A stretch of 64,000 nt of DNA, taken from positions 1,798,001-1,862,000 of the forward strand of contig JAJTUP010000004.1 in NCBI GenBank assembly GCA_021399435.1, read 5' to 3'. How positions within the stretch are numbered: the stretch's first letter is position 1; every line of letters begins with the position of its first letter. This DNA is from Diaporthe sp. PMI_573 (lineage: Eukaryota; Ascomycota; Sordariomycetes; Diaporthales; Diaporthaceae). The notes under the pieces are model-generated. The model ran no database searches. It had not been told where the DNA came from and was given only the letters and a program-made list of their open reading frames with translations. The translations under genes and the position numbers were made by a program. This document shows, one piece after another, positions 12,274 to 24,465 of the stretch.

Positions 12274-13278
12274 TCATACACCCTTTGAGAATGCCTGACC
12301 CCCCATCGCCTTGTCGAAATCCGAGTACTTGGTCAGGCCACAAACTTCAAAACATTGCCTGACACCACCCACAAGCTCGCCCTTCTCGTTCCTCCTCTCC
12401 TTATTCATCCCCAGCTCCTTAAGCTCATTCGCAGCCTCCCGGTACGCCAGCAGCGCGGCAGTCATCGAGAAACAAGGCCATATCACAATTCTGTACCCCA
12501 TCCCCCTCGCCTCCTCGCTGTCAACCAGGGGCGTCACACCGCCCACAACCATATTCAAGAAACAAGGCGTCGGCTTCATGACCTCGACGCACTCGGCCAT
12601 CTGCTCCTTGCTGGTCATCCCTTCCAGGAAGACAACGTCCGCCCCGGCCTCGACAGCCGCCTTCAGCCGCGCAATCGCCGCCTCGAACCCAAGCGACTGC
12701 AGCGCATCCGTGCGCGCGATGATGACGATGTCATCGCCGAGGGCTTCCCGCGCCGCCGCCGCCGCCCGGATGCGCGCCAAGTACTCGGGCACACCCGCCA
12801 GCTCCTTACCCAGGAGGTGGCCGCACCGCTTGGCCGCGACCTGGTCCTCGATGTGCAGGGCTGCAACGCCCGCGGAGGCATACTTCTCGACCGTCCGCGC
12901 GACCATCAGCGGCCCGCCGAACCCCGTGTCCGCGTCTGCGATCAGGGGGACGTCGCGGTCCAGGCTGGCTATCATGCCTGCGTTGCGGGCCATGTCGTCT
13001 ACGGTTGTTAGGCCTAGGTCTGGCATGCCTAGGACGGACATTGCTGTGCCTGCGCCGGTCTGATTGATTGTCAGTCAGTTGGTCTGCCTTATCTATCGGG
13101 CGGGACTTTTGAGACCCCGGATGGGATACGAAGGGGGGGGGCTCACCATGTAGAGGTTCCGGAAGCCCTCATCGAGGCATACTCGCGCCGACAGCCCATC
13201 TTGCACTCCTGGGCAGACGATGATGCTGTCTTTGTCTGCGAGCTGTGCTCGCAGCTTGGTGGCTGCGCTGTTAACCAT
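12274..13278 (-). CDS. Isocitrate lyase / PEP mutase superfamily enzyme (oxaloacetate hydrolase-like)
   Basis: Two exons on the minus strand, 13147-13278 and 12274-13059, are joined by an 87-bp GTGAGC...CAG intron that contains a poly-C/poly-G tract. The product is 305 residues. It shows the superfamily's metal-binding DADTGFGG motif (D86, D88), HIEDQ near residue 115, and the flexible-loop signature KRCGH with C123, the catalytic cysteine of isocitrate and methylisocitrate lyases. At about 300 residues it is the short form, like methylisocitrate lyase, oxaloacetate hydrolase and carboxyphosphonoenolpyruvate mutase, rather than the roughly 540-residue glyoxylate-cycle enzyme. These enzymes form or break C-C bonds next to a 2-oxo acid with Mg2+. 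I cannot tell from sequence which substrate is used. The ATG lies just before a stable N-terminal helix, as in relatives. Confidence 0.88.
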
Positions 13279-15249
13279 TTTTTTTTAAGGCTCGGCGTAG
13301 TTCTTGAATGCCGATACGTTGTGGTTTGAGAGTAACGAGCTGGATTTGCTCAACACATGAACTCTTTGTGACTTGCTGCTTTTATTGCAAGAAAACGTCT
13401 GCAAAACTGTGGCAAACACAGACCTCTGTAAAGATATCCAATGAAGTCTTGTACGTAATTCTGAGGTCAGGATCAACCGCAGACCTATCGACGTCGATGG
13501 ACAGAGATGAGGCTAGATTCATTCACGATCTTTAGCACGTTGGAGGGAGGAGAAGCTTTATTTATATTGCGTGCAGCAGACGCTCCCATTCTGACAGGAA
13601 GGCGTCACGGTCACGGCAAGTTCCTTCACAATGTAAGACAGGCGGCCATTGGGACCAGGACGGCCTCAAAGGGGACGACGCGCGAGTGCCGAGGTGGGCA
13701 CGTTTTCCACCCCAAGATCGCCCCGTTGACACTATTGCAAGGATGGCCCCTTTCGAGAAACGTCCACTGTCAAGCCTCTCCCGAGCCGCGATCGGGTGTC
13801 TCGGGACTCCACGCGGCCGCCAGCCCCGCAAGACAAGACCCACTGCCGTCGCCGAGCCCGGGTGGTCTGCTCCTATGCCCGTCTTATTGCCGTACTCTCG
13901 TGGGCCTCTTAAGCCTGGTGTGCAGACCTGAAGATGATGGTGCGCGAGTGTCTGCCTTGGTTGAAGTTATCTCATTGGATGTGTGGGCTCGTGACTCTCC
14001 GTATCCGGACTTCTGTGGAATTCCCACTAGCTGTTGACGGCATTGTTCCTTTCGACCGCCATGCGGAAAGTTTGTCATGTGTTTCTAGGCACGGCCAGGA
14101 CATGTTTGGCGACCATGAGGAACTTCTCTCCTGCCTGACAATCAGGTTCTGCGCTACACTTGGCAGTCTGACACTTGCTGGGTTTCTTTGGACATGCCAG
14201 GTAGATCTGTGCAAGGTACGAGAAAAATATGGGTTTGGATGGTGAACCGTGTATGTTGATAAATAAGACAAGGTAAGGTGTTCAGCGAGCTCAGGTGGAC
14301 TTCATAATTTTGGTCCTCGAATACTGTGATAATATCGGCTGTTGCATTCCCATTAATCCAGTCCTTTACAAGGATATCAACTTCCCCCCAGGATCGGACC
14401 AACCTCAAGTGCTATCCCCCTGATCTTTTACCCAGAGTACCATTGGCTCACCATAATACCTACGTATGTACATATATATCTAACAAGCGACTCAATATTC
14501 AGCCTGAGGCTGCCAAACTCATAGTCCACCTGCCGATTCCCGCCGATGCCGTCCTGGGTAGATAGTTTCGACAATTCGTAAGGTGAGGAGCCCTTGGAGG
14601 TCCAGCGGAGAGCCTTTTGGCCACTGAAGATCTTTTCAGGAGCTGGGAGACATTCATCTTTCCGTGATTAATTTCAGACATTACACATGGTCAGTCACTG
14701 TATTCATACATTGGTTAATTCGGGTCACAAGCTCTGGCTCAGGTTATGAAAGACATATTAGTGTTGACGAGGAACCTGAGTAATTCTGCTCCAAAGACGA
14801 TCTGGGATCATATTGTGTATGAAACCGAGATCTAGGTAGGGTGGCCTTCTTTCCCAGTAAATGGAGAGCGACAACCAATCTTTCTGGTCACTAGATTTCC
14901 GACAGCATATCCTCGAAAATATGGATGATCTTGCCTTCAAAGTGACCAGGGGAGCTTTCTAGAGCCGTGCTCGGCCTTTTCGCCGTTCCGGCCCAAACTG
15001 CTATGCATGCGCAAGAGAGACCCTGATTCTGAGTAATGAAAGCTTTCAACCGTCACATAAAATTGGGAATGTTATGGTGATAGTGTATGTCAGAAGCAAT
15101 ATCCAGGCCTGTGACCTGGACTGGCTGACGGGTAGGTTGGGGGCTGGAGAAGACTCCACATGTTCCACCTCCAACTACTGGGATTGCCTATAGAGCTCCT
15201 CCCTAGTAGGTTAAGCCACGGTGAGAGGGGGAGCAAAATAGTACAAAAG
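13279..15249. other. Intergenic, no gene recognised
   Basis: Two kilobases lie between the lyase start and the tRNA. The first few hundred bases presumably include the lyase promoter. ORFs such as the 176-codon frame at 13507-14037 have no recognisable motif, overlap equally long frames on the other strand and lack a plausible start context. Confidence 0.5.
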
Positions 15250-15364
15250 TGTTTTCGCCCGGGTTCGAACCGGAGACCTTACGCGACATTTGTATGCACC
15301 AACCATTTCTGATTGATCCATGTTTCTGTGAGGCGTACGTGATAACCAACTACACCACGAAAAC
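15250..15364 (-). tRNA. tRNA-Val(CAC) with a 41-nt intron
   Basis: Read on the minus strand, the acceptor arms GTTTTCG (15358-15364) and CGAAAAC (15251-15257) pair perfectly, with discriminator A at 15250. The D arm pairs GTG with CAC around AGTTGG. The anticodon stem TACGC/GCGTA closes a 7-nt loop CTCACAC once a 41-nt intron (15286-15326) is removed one base 3' of the anticodon CAC (15328-15330), the standard position for nuclear tRNA introns. The T arm is TCCGG-TTCGAAC-CCGGG, with the B box GGTTCGAACC. A T4 tract follows directly (15245-15248) and would stop RNA polymerase III. CAC reads the valine codon GUG. Confidence 0.92.
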
Positions 15365-16335
15365 TTGTTGAAGAGCGAATGAATCCTTTGCTCATAGTGC
15401 TGGAAATCTGTCCATACTCTCAAAATTGCCATGGCAGTCAATTGCTTCAGCTAAGTATAATGAGAGAGATGTATTGAATCTTGTTCTAATAGCTATATAA
15501 TTCTACTGCTATATCTACCAGCTATGCTAAGACAAATGCTGTTTAATGAGGAACATTGATAAAGAAGTATAAGAATGTGTTGGATGAGGCCCACGGTACA
15601 GTTGAAGGCGAGGTCTGTATTAACAACCATCCAAAAGATGCTGCAAAAACAATCTATGCCCTGAAAAGGAGCTGAAGCCGCAAATATCTTTGCCAAATAC
15701 ATATGAGCAGTGTAACGGCACGGGTCTTATATACTGCTTAGAATGCCAAATGTTGATTTGGAATTCTGGTCTTTTGGCCAAGCGGTCTATTGTGCAAGCA
15801 GTCAATAGAAATCGTCTCAAGCAGCTCAACGCAGTTCTTTTTCCTGCTGCTGCTATTGCTCCTTCCGCTATCGGATAATGATGTCCTGAAGCTCGGCAGT
15901 TCCCTGGACGAGTTCAAGGCACTCCTCATCGTGACCCCAGCCATTGAATAATAACAGTAGAATTGGTCCTGCACGGCTGTCTTCTACCGATTTGTGAGGC
16001 GATATAAAAAACACGAAAGAAGGTTTGTATATTCAAATGGAAAGCACGGAGTACACGCCTGTAGGAGGTCACCTCCCATTGAATCGTGTAAATAGCACCG
16101 ACATCCTGCAAGAGCAACCGTGACTGCTATAACTTCTGACTCCCTATAGTTAGGCAGGTGTCACTGACCGTGTGCGTCACGTCTGGGCACCCCGGTGTTG
16201 ACCGTTGTCGTCCAGTGTCCCCTCCTTGCTCAACACGTTCATCACCTACCTCACCCTTTGCCATTAAGTACCATATCGCTGATTCCGAGCGGCTATTCTT
16301 CATCCTACTCCTCCGTCACAATTGTGGTTACCACC
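15365..16335. other. AT-rich intergenic stretch upstream of the P-loop kinase gene
   Basis: Only short ORFs occur on both strands, none with a motif I recognise. The last 150 bases are pyrimidine-rich and are probably the promoter and leader of the gene at 16336. Confidence 0.5.
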
Positions 16336-17626
16336 ATGAACGCAGGCGCCGGTGCCCTACTCTTTGCGGCTGTCTTAGCCCAGCGGGCCAGGGATCCGAA
16401 CACCTACGTCCTCAAGGAAAAAGACAACCAGAAGATCTTCGACCAAGTCATTGTCCAAGAGGAACTGGCACATCTCAAGGATTTCGGTCATCTGAAGGAC
16501 GGAGTCCAGCCAATTGTCGTCTTTGTCGTGGGACAGACAGGATCCGGAAAGACTCGTCTCGCCGCTGATTTGTTGGGTGTGCTGCAAGGACGTCAACCAG
16601 CACACCTCATCGCGGACGTCTATAAGGCCTATCGTGAGTTACCTGGACACCTCCCTGTCACATCCGGCCACCCAATTGGATACCAGTGATGTCAAATCGC
16701 TCAACGGAAAAGTAGATCCCAAATACACCACCCTCATCAAGGAATATCCCAATATAGCATCCCCTGCCACGAGCATAGATGCCCGCAAATGGTTCGACCT
16801 AGCAAGCAAATGGGCCATCCAGCGGAAGGTCGACGTTCTCCTCGAGTCTGCATGCCGCTATCCTGAGGACGTCGCATCTCTGATCTCCGCGTTCCACGCC
16901 GCAGGCTACCGGGTACTTGTTGCCCTAATGGCCGTCCCAGAATGCCTGAGCCTCCTGGGCACCATGGTGCGATACTACGAGAGGCTTCCCGAGGCCAAGT
17001 CTGCTAAAGTCCCCCTGAGAGTAACGCCTCGGGAGGTTCATGATGAGACCTATGCAAGTGTTTTCCGCCCCTCAGGACACGATGTAAATAGCTGACGATT
17101 GCTCTTGCAGGATGGAATACTGGCCGCAGCTGATTTCATCGACAACTCTACCGCCGTCACAAACGTCGTGGTTGTGCGCCGAAACAACCTCGTCGCCTAC
17201 CAGAACTTCCGCGGGCCCGACGGGCTCTGGATCCGCCCCGCGACGGCTCTCACGTCGCTTGACCTAGAACGGACCCGGCCGCTTCCTGCCTTGGAACATG
17301 GGAGCTTTCTCGCTGACTGCCAATATGTCGAGGAGCAGAAGAGCGAGAAGAAGAAGGCAAAGAAGCAGAAGGCCAAGGGCGGGGTGGCAGATGCGACTCT
17401 CGACGACGTAGAAACCTCGCTGGCTGGTCTGATGTCCATGGGTGGCCGTTTGAGCACCTCGTTGCCTGCCTGGAAGCTCCCTGCCATGAAGCCTCTTGAC
17501 GTCGAGGAGTGGGTGTTTGGGAAGTGGGACGTCAATAAGGCCACATTCGAGGGTCCAGAAGAGAGCACAGAGGCCGTGCTGCCCCGGAACAGCATCCTGC
17601 AGGAGATTGCGAGAGTCGAGCACTGA
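16336..17626 (+). CDS. Zeta-toxin-fold P-loop kinase family protein
   Basis: Three exons, 16336-16633, 16716-17053 and 17111-17626, give 383 residues. The Walker A motif GQTGSGKT is at 66-73. It is followed by a zeta-family core: a conserved YKAYHPKY stretch at the first splice junction, an arginine-containing TSIDARKW helix, and a long helical segment. A lysine-rich stretch lies in the last third. Bacterial zeta enzymes phosphorylate UDP-N-acetylglucosamine; fungal chromosomal relatives are widespread, of unknown substrate, and there is no antitoxin-like gene next door. The first intron's acceptor was placed at TAG (16713-16715) because it restores the expected HPKY. The second intron starts with GC, not GT (see findings). 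A cellular nucleotide or sugar kinase role is as likely as a toxin role. Confidence 0.8.
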
Positions 17627-20600
17627 ATTTGTGGCAACTATGCGCCTAGTATGAATGCATCCTCAAATTAGGATTAGACCGATCATCCTATAGGTAGCCG
17701 AAATGCAGCCCGATAGAGACTGCTTCTTACATCTGACTGTGTCATTGGGATCTGCAAGTCAAGCCATAAGCCATCGGCCATGTTGAAATACCGGTAGGAC
17801 AAGGGACTGGGTTGTGGAATGTGGAGTCAAGAGCCTCAAGCCATGCAGTGTTTGCCCGAGTCACAGCAGATTTCATCTGCAAGAACCCAGCTTCGAACGA
17901 CTTCGCTTTCGGATCCGGTCTATGCGGACGGGTGCCTTGAAGTCTCGTATATGAATCTCGTATATGTAAGGCGACATCCCGCAAAACGATGTGCGTGTTC
18001 GGCTGATGAGTGCCTACTCCCTGGTATCCAGCAAGCCACCTTGTTCTCCCCGTCAAGTGACACAATGTTCGGTTGAGTCCCACAAAACCGTTGTTTGCTC
18101 GACGAGTTGGTGTTTCCATGAATGAAGTGTAACGGACACATGAGGATGAACTAGACTGCTCACGACCTGGTCTTCTCTCCGAGATAACGGGAAACTCTTC
18201 TCTCCATCCTGTTTCGTGACCTTTTTGAATTAGAACAGAATCCCGGAATGTAAAATGCAGGGTTTGAACTAATACGTCCTCCTCGTATACTATTTGAATC
18301 GACGGATTCTCCTGGGGTTTGTCCTAGGGATAAATGCTCGTCAAGTTGTGTTGTTCCTTGATCGTGCTTTGCAAAATTTCAGGTTCAATTCTTGTATTCC
18401 ATGCTAGACTTGATGGAGCTGGAATTACTTGATACACCATGCATCAAATTGACTTACAACTTCATGCATGTCTATGATTGATTACCTTATCCACATTTAG
18501 CCTGAACTCTTCTACCACCTTGCTGGAAACCCACTTAATCCGAGACTCAGCCTCAATACAGATCTAACTTAGATTGACATTGCAGATCGGGTTCCTACTG
18601 AACATAGATTCGAGATTTATACAGGGAGGAAGTTGATGCTACAACCAGGCACAGAACAGGTTTATCTCCATGGACCATGACAACTCCCACACAGTGTCTC
18701 AAGCCCTCAAGCTGCTGGAAACAATAAATGCATATTCATCGGCGTTGTCTCGGGGGTTGCTATCCTGATGCAGACTAGGATGTGAGGCAGCTCTGATCGA
18801 GTAATCGAGAGACAGAGCAGTCCCTACGTGGCCAAGACGAGGAGATGATGACCGCAGCTGCCACCATTTCCAATAGAGATATTGCACTTCTGACCTCCAC
18901 TGCGATCAGCGTCAGCCCCCCGCTGTGGGAATCGTCTGTGGCGGATACTCATGGTTCAAGGATATTGAATGCCAACCCACAATCCGGCATATCCAACCGG
19001 TCCCTGGAAAAAAATTGTTGGTCATCTATCTCATGACCTGGCAGCCAGCCAACAGACTGGCAGCGCTATGACGCCTGAATCAAGGTCACGCCCCCCATCT
19101 GGCCTGCGGTCGATGTGGCTGCTGCGGTGTGCGGGTTCCTGGTGTTGGTCCAGGTGTTGGTGTAGGATTTGAACCATTGGCGGTTCGGCGTAGCCACGGC
19201 CGGGGCGGGAGGTTTTAGTCACAATAATTAATCTCAGCGAGTGGCTGGAGAGGAGACACGGCTCGGAGGTCGGTGTGCTTCTCCTGTAGGAGTACCGTGC
19301 CTATCCGTGGGCCCGAGTTATTGTCGTGGGTGGCAGAACAAATGTGACCAGAATTGGATGTGTTCGAGTCAAAGTCGGAATGGAGCGATGTCTCTCTCGA
19401 GTGCTACCCAACCGACAAAAGAGGACGTCACGAGGGATGATCCACCCCGTCATGATTGGCTTGAAGTGATCGGCGGTCGATATGTCAGCGCCTTATTGGC
19501 AGCCTTGAGGGAAGATGGGAGAGGGGGGAGGTTGACAGGTTGGGGTAGGGCGCTGACATGGCGAGAGTCAAGGGGCGCACAACAGCATGGGACGGGTTTG
19601 GAGGAGGGCACGAGGGTAAGTTTCCAGAACCTGAAGTAGTGTATGCAACGGCCTGAGTAGGGGAGGTGTTCGACGGCAGGACGAGCAGTCTCAGACAGAG
19701 TCACGGTCAAGCATATTGCAGGCCGGGATGCAGCAAAGGCCCCACATGTCGGCCCACGTTAGCCGGAAGAGAGTATTACCCTTTGCTGCAGATGGATGTC
19801 TCCCGGCCGTGACTGGCCCGAGCCAGGCCGAAGAGTGTGAGTTCGACTGCATAAGCTTAAATGGAGTCTGGGTTCATCCTAAGTGCGTGTTTAAGTGTGT
19901 GTATCCCGAGTGATCGACGTGTTGATGTGCAAGCTGGGGTCACCCCGTCTCCCGGGTCAGCGGTCAAGGACCAAGATTCATTTATCTCTGCAGAACAATC
20001 TGGAAGCGAGAACATGTGTCTTGTGCTGTATGCGACGTTGGACCGGGACTGCTGCAAAGCATGCACCAGCAAAAAGCAGGCGGCGGGCGAACCGGGAATA
20101 CCAGGGACACGGCATGCCATGCCATGTAGTACAGTACACCGCAGCAGCACCCAACACCAACCCACAGCAGTATGTGGCGTACTGTTAGCAGCACGGGACG
20201 GCAGGGGCCCCACTGCGGGTGCTCAGACTATTAGCCCTTTTCCAAGACAACGGCCCAAATACCGGCAAGGCAGAGCGCCGTTCGGAGATTTCGCAGCTCG
20301 CCAATCTTGGCGTAGGTCATCCGGATGCAACGCCGGAAACAACAGCAGACAACAACAACACACAACGCCAACGACATGGCACGAATACCCTACCCTGGAT
20401 GCCACTGGGGACGGAGACAGGCCAAGCAGAGCACATTGTGCAGTCAGCTGGGCGGCCCCCACGGCATCTCAGCGTCGCATCGGGCACCTCTGACGCATCG
20501 CGCACAAGATGCGAGGAAGACCAAGGTTGCCACGGCAGGCCTGCCTCGCGAGCACAAGCACGACGCATGGCACGGCCTCTGATTCGACCTGCCGAAAAGC

Positions 20601-21779
20601 GATCCGACAAGTCATGGCCCGCCATGTGCATCCCGCACCCACTCATCGGGAGAGGCGCCCTTGTGCGTCCTGTCACCACGCCGGACCTCGTCTAGTCGCC
20701 GGACTGGACAGGATGCTTGCTTCTGCGGACATGGGACATGCAATCCCCGTCATCGCCCATACCCCAGCCTAACCGAGGGAGAGAGATGCCCAGGCCCAGT
20801 GCCGGATGTATGCCTTGGGGGAATCCTGCGCTGTCAGCTCTGCAGTTTGAGCTATGTTAGGCAGTCAGATTCTCCAAGTCCACAACGTGAGGCCGTGAGC
20901 ATCAAGTATACCAGCGGCCGCTTGGCCTTGAACGACAGCCCGAGTTTCTCTGGCGAGCCATGACCGCAGCAGAGAGCTGGGTGTTGGTTTTTCCTTTTTG
21001 GTCTTCAGCAGTGCGGCATACAAAGCACATCATCGCTCAGATCCGACTCAGCCCTGCGAATCCTACTCTAGCGAGGTCCTGAGTTGCGGAGAGACACACG
21101 GGACTAGCAGATCTCTGCCATGCGACTATGCGAGGCGAGTAGCTCTGCAGTCTCTGCGGACCCGTGCCGAGTAACGAAGGAACATACTCTCGCACCTGAG
21201 AGCAAGCCCGGCTTCCTTGGGTGCCGGCCCACCGCCACAGACCCCTTCCCCTTCGTCCACTCCTGCGAGGCACGCTACAGTCTTTTATTTTTTCCCTCAC
21301 AAGGTCATGGCCGCCTCATTGGCCGCATTGCCCTTGTCGTCGACGGCAGTCGCACCGGGCCACGCGCACATCCGGCCAAGTACGCTTGGGAGGGGGACGT
21401 TGGTCCAGTGGACTGGGGCGATGCCATCACTACCACCTCCTGCAGGCTGACTGACAAGAGTCGGATCGGCAGTGGAGGGCTGGCTGGCTTTCTGCCTTTC
21501 CCAAGCCTGCCGTCATTGAAGAAGTAACCACATGCCTCACGAGACCAAGCCCGGCTGCGAGAATGGGTGACGGCGCTGTGCTACAAAAGGCGCCGTGTCG
21601 TCCGCATCTGGCATTTCTCGAGGTTGTCTAGACCTTCGAGGCATACCTGGGAACTCCGGATGAATAGGCTCGATTCTCATATCACACAAACATAGTTTGT
21701 GCTCCCCATCTCATAGGATCTTCACTTATTCCATTACTTTTGTTGCACTTCTGCTTCGGCAGCCATTACTCCGCTTGCT
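17627..21779. other. 4.2-kb region without a recognised gene
   Basis: The first half (about 17.7-18.9 kb) is AT-rich; the second half (about 19.8-21.5 kb) is GC-rich. Many overlapping ORFs of 60-210 codons exist in the GC-rich part, but they occur in several frames at once and have no motif, the usual sign of chance frames in GC-rich DNA. The last 200 bases are the likely promoter and leader of the GH43 gene. Confidence 0.5.
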
Positions 21780-22955
21780 ATGCAGTCCTTCCGTGGCCTC
21801 GCAGCCTTGGGCCTCCTGGCCTCACTGCTGCAACATGTCACTGCTTCTCCCATCCTGCCCGAGGGCAGGTTCCACAACAAGAGGGCCATAACCGCAGCCT
21901 TTGATGGGCGGGTTTTTGACTTCCCCGACCCTTCGTTGGAACAAGTGAGTTTCGCTACTTATGCAAGCGCATCAAATATATATATATATATGTCTAACAC
22001 TGCTATAAAGGCGTGGCCATCAGATGGCGGAAAGTGGTATGCATTCGCAACCAATGGTAATGGTTTCAACATCCAAGTCGCTGTGGCCGACTCGCCAGAT
22101 GGCCCATGGTCTGTCATCAACCATGACGCTCTACCAAACAGTGGCTCTTGGACCACAGGCGCCAACAACTGGGCGCCTGACGTCAAGCGGATGCCTCCAG
22201 AGGGAGACCACAAGTACATCATGACCTATTCGGGCGCACTAAAGGGCAATGAGCCCTTCCACTGTGTTGGTATTGCTACGTCGAGCAAGATCGAGGGGCC
22301 CTACACGCCACAGAGTGGCCCTGCGATTTGCCCCGACATCGCAAGCACCGGTGGGGCCATCGACTCTTCGTCGTTCTACGACCAAGTGAACAACAAGCGT
22401 TACATCGTCTACAAGGAGTAAGTTTCAAAAACAAGGCTGAACATTTATCCCGTGACAAGACAAGCAGCAGCGGCTGACAACTTTTGCAGGGACGGAAACA
22501 GTGTTGGCAATGGCGGCGACTGCAACAACGGGGTCGCACCGCTGCATGGGACGCCCATCATGCTGCAGGAGATGAACGTCAACGACTGGATCACAAAGGT
22601 CGGGAGCCCCGTGCAGATCCTGGACCGGGTCGACGAGGACGGACCCTTGGTCGAGGCGCCGCAGATTATCGGCACCCCGGACGGGCCCTACGTCTTGTTC
22701 TACAGCAGCCACTGCTTCACGGACCCAAAGTACGACGTCAAATATGCGACCTCTAACAACATCGCCGGCCCTTACACGCGGAGGGGCCAGCTGCTTGCGT
22801 CCGGCGCCTACGGGCTCCAGTCCCCGGGCGGGGCCACGGCCACGCCGCAGGGAGATGCCCTGCTCTTCCATGCCAACTGTCCGAACTCCAACCTGAGATG
22901 CCTGCACACCATTGATATGAGCATCTCTGGTGGCACTGTTACCTTGCATGGTTGA
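21780..22955 (+). CDS. Secreted glycoside hydrolase family 43 (arabinanase / beta-xylosidase type)
   Basis: Three exons, 21780-21944, 22011-22417 and 22490-22955, give 345 residues. A signal peptide is evident: a short start, the hydrophobic stretch LAALGLLASLLQHVTA and a likely cut before SPIL, with a possible KR pro-site at about residue 36. The five-blade propeller family is shown by DFPDPS early (the catalytic base Asp position), NNWAPDV mid-domain (the pKa-modulating Asp position) and VEAPQI (the catalytic acid Glu position). The product would act outside the cell on arabinose- or xylose-containing plant polysaccharides; the exact substrate cannot be read from sequence. The first intron is 66 bp, in frame and stop-free (see findings). 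Nothing links it to its neighbours. Confidence 0.9.
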
Positions 22956-24465
22956 CGATACCACGACAGCCTTCTTGCTTCTGGAAAGTGGGATGCTTTC
23001 TTTGTTTAAATTTTCCAAGAGTCGATGACGATTTATTGCTATGGCGAAGCACGTTGGAACACGGTCGCTGGCATCAGCCTGACTTGTTATCTGCTTTTCA
23101 AGATACCCCGGACTCTCGCTTGTGTGATAACCAAGTATCTGTGTATATATTTGTGTGAATTTGGATTTAAATTTGATGAGTTACGTTGCTCGCTCATGAC
23201 GTGAATTGTTGATGTGATATGGGAGCGTGCTGGCTAGGCACGACTTGTGGCACTGCAGGGAGAATGAGGTTGAAGAACAACACTAAAGAGTTCGACACTA
23301 AACTTAACCCGTATCGGCTGTGACAACACATTCTCTTTCGCTACAGTCTTGAGCAATGGTTCTTGTGGGTCAACTAAGAGAAACCGTCCTCGCGGAGTGT
23401 TAGGCCATGGACGACATTGCCTGGGCAAGGGGTGGATCCTGGGCACCTGGGCAAGGCGCGCCTAGCCACGGTTGAAAGTCATACTATCAATAAACTACGT
23501 AGTCATCCAAGAAAGTGGTATAATGCACTTTCTCTGCTGTCAATTTCGCGTCTGGGTGTTTCCTGGAGCCGGTCTCATGTCGTTGAACAGGCGCTCATTC
23601 GGCCCGGCCTCGCAGCTCCACACGCGTCCGTCGCCTTTGAGAGTGAGAAGAAATCTGAGATGATGCTATTGCCCCAGAAGCACTGAGTATATTGCGTTGT
23701 TGCTTCAGACATTTGTGTTTCCGTGCATGCCCCTTATATTCGGCACACTTGCTCGTCTCTCTGCCTTTCCGCTCCAACGCTAGAGCAGCACGATTGATCG
23801 GGACTTTTAGCAACCCCATGACGAGACCATCTTTAGGACTGTAATTTCCTTGCAAACTTGGAAGTTTGTGAGAATTTAATCCCAGAGTGCCGTGGGAAAT
23901 GCTCATTTGAATTCTACACGCGCTTCGCCAGAGGCTGTTTCGTGCGTCGGAGGCGGATCGTCCACTTGCGGGAGCCGCAGGGACTTCAAGGCTACCGTGG
24001 ACCCCAACATGCATCCTCGACACAAAATAGTGATCATAGCACATATGTGCTTGAGAATTGGTCCGTCATGGATTTCTAATCTCATTTCCCCGTGGTCTTG
24101 ATCTCATTCCTACAAGTTGCTGTGTTCCCTCCGATGTGCATCTACTTGATCGGTGAGAAGGGTGGGATGTTGGTGGGCCTCAGGCAGGAGAACCAACTGG
24201 GCAGGTGGTACAGCGTTGCTAATTCGACGTCCGACTGGTCGAGGCTATCCGAGCAGCATCAAGTACTGGCGAGTCGGAAGGTTGGGGTTCATCTGTGGGA
24301 GGCCCTCTTTTACATCTTTCGGCTGTGGGAAGACTGCGGAAAGAGACTTGTAGCAGTATATAAATCAGCTTCTCCAACGCTTCTCTTCTGCTCCAGACTT
24401 CCAACACGAAAATTTCCAGTAGAACACATTTCAAAACATAGCAAAGCTTGTACACCCCTCCAATC
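22956..24465. other. Intergenic between GH43 and the deaminase-domain gene
   Basis: No ORF here has a recognisable domain. The region ends in a TATA-containing promoter for the gene at 24466. Confidence 0.5.
24357..24364 (+). promoter_or_regulatory. TATA box of the deaminase-domain gene
   Basis: TATATAAA lies 102 bp before the ATG at 24466, a typical spacing for a fungal TATA box plus a short leader. The stretch between is C/T- and A-rich, as fungal leaders are. Confidence 0.5.

Noticed and set aside
12311..13063. Plus-strand frames of 218-250 codons opposite the lyase gene
   Set aside because: They are the antisense shadow of the isocitrate-lyase-family exon, which has clear catalytic motifs.
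17083..17109. GTAAAT...TTGCAG as the second intron of the zeta-fold kinase
   Set aside because: It keeps frame but is only 27 nt, too short for known fungal spliceosomal introns, and leaves extra residues inside a conserved block.
19861..20695. Overlapping 158-210 codon frames in GC-rich DNA
   Set aside because: Three or more frames are open at once on both strands with no recognisable motif or splice-linked extension, so they are best explained by base composition.
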